From: Lachnospiraceae bacterium
GTDB lineage: Bacteria > Bacillota > Clostridia > Lachnospirales > Lachnospiraceae
DNA length: 5,994 bases
Reading direction: 5' to 3'
Assembly: GCA_014804185.1 (NCBI GenBank)
Contig: JAAVAG010000027.1
Span: forward strand, 1 to 5,994
Part shown: piece after piece, positions 5,541-5,994 of the stretch
How the letters are laid out: each line of letters starts with the position of its first letter
Position numbering within the stretch: position 1 is the stretch's first letter
Made by a program: the position numbers and the translations under genes
The notes under the pieces: generated by a model
Seen by the model: the letters and a program-made list of their open reading frames with translations, nothing else
What the model was told of the DNA's origin: nothing
Databases searched by the model: none

Positions 5541-5569
5541 ACTATACAATAAGAGGAAACATTTGTCAA
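5541..5569 (-). promoter_or_regulatory. Sigma-A promoter of tRNA-Gly
   Basis: Read on the minus strand: -35 TTGACA (5569-5564), 17-nt spacer, -10 TATAGT (5546-5541). The start would be near 5534, giving a leader of about 26 nt before the tRNA. The A8 run at 5590-5583 (minus strand) and adjoining AT-rich bases upstream of the -35 resemble an UP element. Confidence 0.85.
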
Positions 5570-5651
5570 TACCCGAAATAAATTTTTTTTCACCTGTGCG
5601 GTTGCAATCCGAAAGTACATTTTGTATGCAATTTATTGCAATGCAGGCCGG

Positions 5652-5994
5652 CTATTGGGCGGTAAGAAAGTCCGTCAGATCCGCCAGATCCGCTTCCAGA
5701 CAGGTATAGTACCTTCCGTCGTTTGTGACCAGCCCCAGTCCATTCTCTGTCAGATAGAAATCGCCGCTGTTAAGATCAGAGATGGTCTCCCCGCTGCGTT
5801 GAAAGTCTTCTATGATTTCTTTCAGATTCTGCCGCTCGGCTTCCTCCATGCTCTCATTGCCGGATCTCCAGATCTGAACACAGCGGAAAGCGCCGGTTTC
5901 CAGAAGTTCTGTAAGGGGAGTCTCTCCCTTTATAATATCGGACGGCACGACGACCTCTCCGGTAGTGCAGTCCAAAGTAAGCCCCCTTTCCCAC
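5652..5994 (-). CDS. Partial protein with DUF3298/RsiV-like C-terminal region (5' end outside window)
   Basis: The last 113 codons of a gene that continues past the window edge. The frame is open from WERGLTLDCTTGEVV to the stop TAG at 5654-5652. The TTG at 5975 is an internal Leu codon in a conserved-looking stretch, so no start is visible here. The pattern LTLDCTTGEVVVPSDII (L-x-D-x-x-T-G then a hydrophobic strand), a charged helix rich in Glu, and GDFYLTENGLGLV near the end resemble DUF3298, the extracytoplasmic domain of RsiV-type anti-sigma factors and related lipoproteins. The match is by eye only. No signal peptide or membrane segment can be judged because the N-terminus is missing. 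No T-tailed hairpin follows the stop. It is transcribed in the same direction as the tRNA-Gly, but the latter has its own promoter. Confidence 0.7.
   Translation of the reverse strand, partial: WERGLTLDCTTGEVVVPSDIIKGETPLTELLETGAFRCVQIWRSGNESMEEAERQNLKEIIEDFQRSGETISDLNSGDFYLTENGLGLVTNDGRYYTCLEADLADLTDFLTAQ

Noticed and set aside
5627..5640. TGCAA-TTTA-TTGCA hairpin as terminator of the partial minus-strand gene
   Set aside because: The stem has only 5 bp and no T-run follows on the minus strand.

Overview
The window looks like chromosomal DNA of a Gram-positive, low-to-mid GC Firmicute, most likely a Clostridia/Lachnospiraceae-type gut anaerobe. Pointers are GGAGG-type ribosome binding sites, sigma-A promoters, a CCA-less tRNA-Gly, an archaeal-type phosphoglycerate mutase homologue beside aspartokinase, and a membrane-anchored GH3 protein. 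The assignment rests on gene content and signals, not on a database search. No mobile element, CRISPR array or phage gene is visible.

Region 1 (11-2615, + strand) is an amino-acid biosynthesis pair. An alkaline-phosphatase-superfamily protein annotated as cofactor-independent phosphoglycerate mutase, but in this context probably the alternative homoserine kinase, is followed after 25 nt by a monofunctional aspartokinase with two C-terminal ACT domains. A clear intrinsic terminator closes the unit. Together they would supply the first step of the aspartate pathway and the phosphorylation step of the threonine branch.

Region 2 (2616-3246) has no recognisable protein gene and is the least ordinary part of the window. 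It opens with an A-rich tract and a consensus-perfect sigma-A promoter (TTGACA-17-TATAAT). About 340 nt of strikingly purine-rich sequence follow, with recurring GTACA and TACAAAAGAAA-like words and a repeated GAGGTACAG. Next come a 12-bp hairpin, a small GAAA-tetraloop hairpin and an AT hairpin. A 21-codon upstream ORF with its own Shine-Dalgarno overlaps the next start codon as TAATG. I read this as a strongly transcribed noncoding RNA or a long structured leader of unknown class.

Region 3 (3247-5366, + strand) is a two-gene unit: a signal-anchored GH3 N-acetylhexosaminidase-like enzyme (NagZ family) and a bitopic-looking protein of unknown function with a membrane helix at each end and an extracytoplasmic middle. 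Both would act at the cell surface.

Region 4 (5367-5994, - strand) converges on region 3. It holds a tRNA-Gly(GCC) with a strong sigma-A promoter and a leader hairpin, then the 3' part of a gene cut by the window edge whose C-terminus resembles DUF3298/RsiV-type domains.
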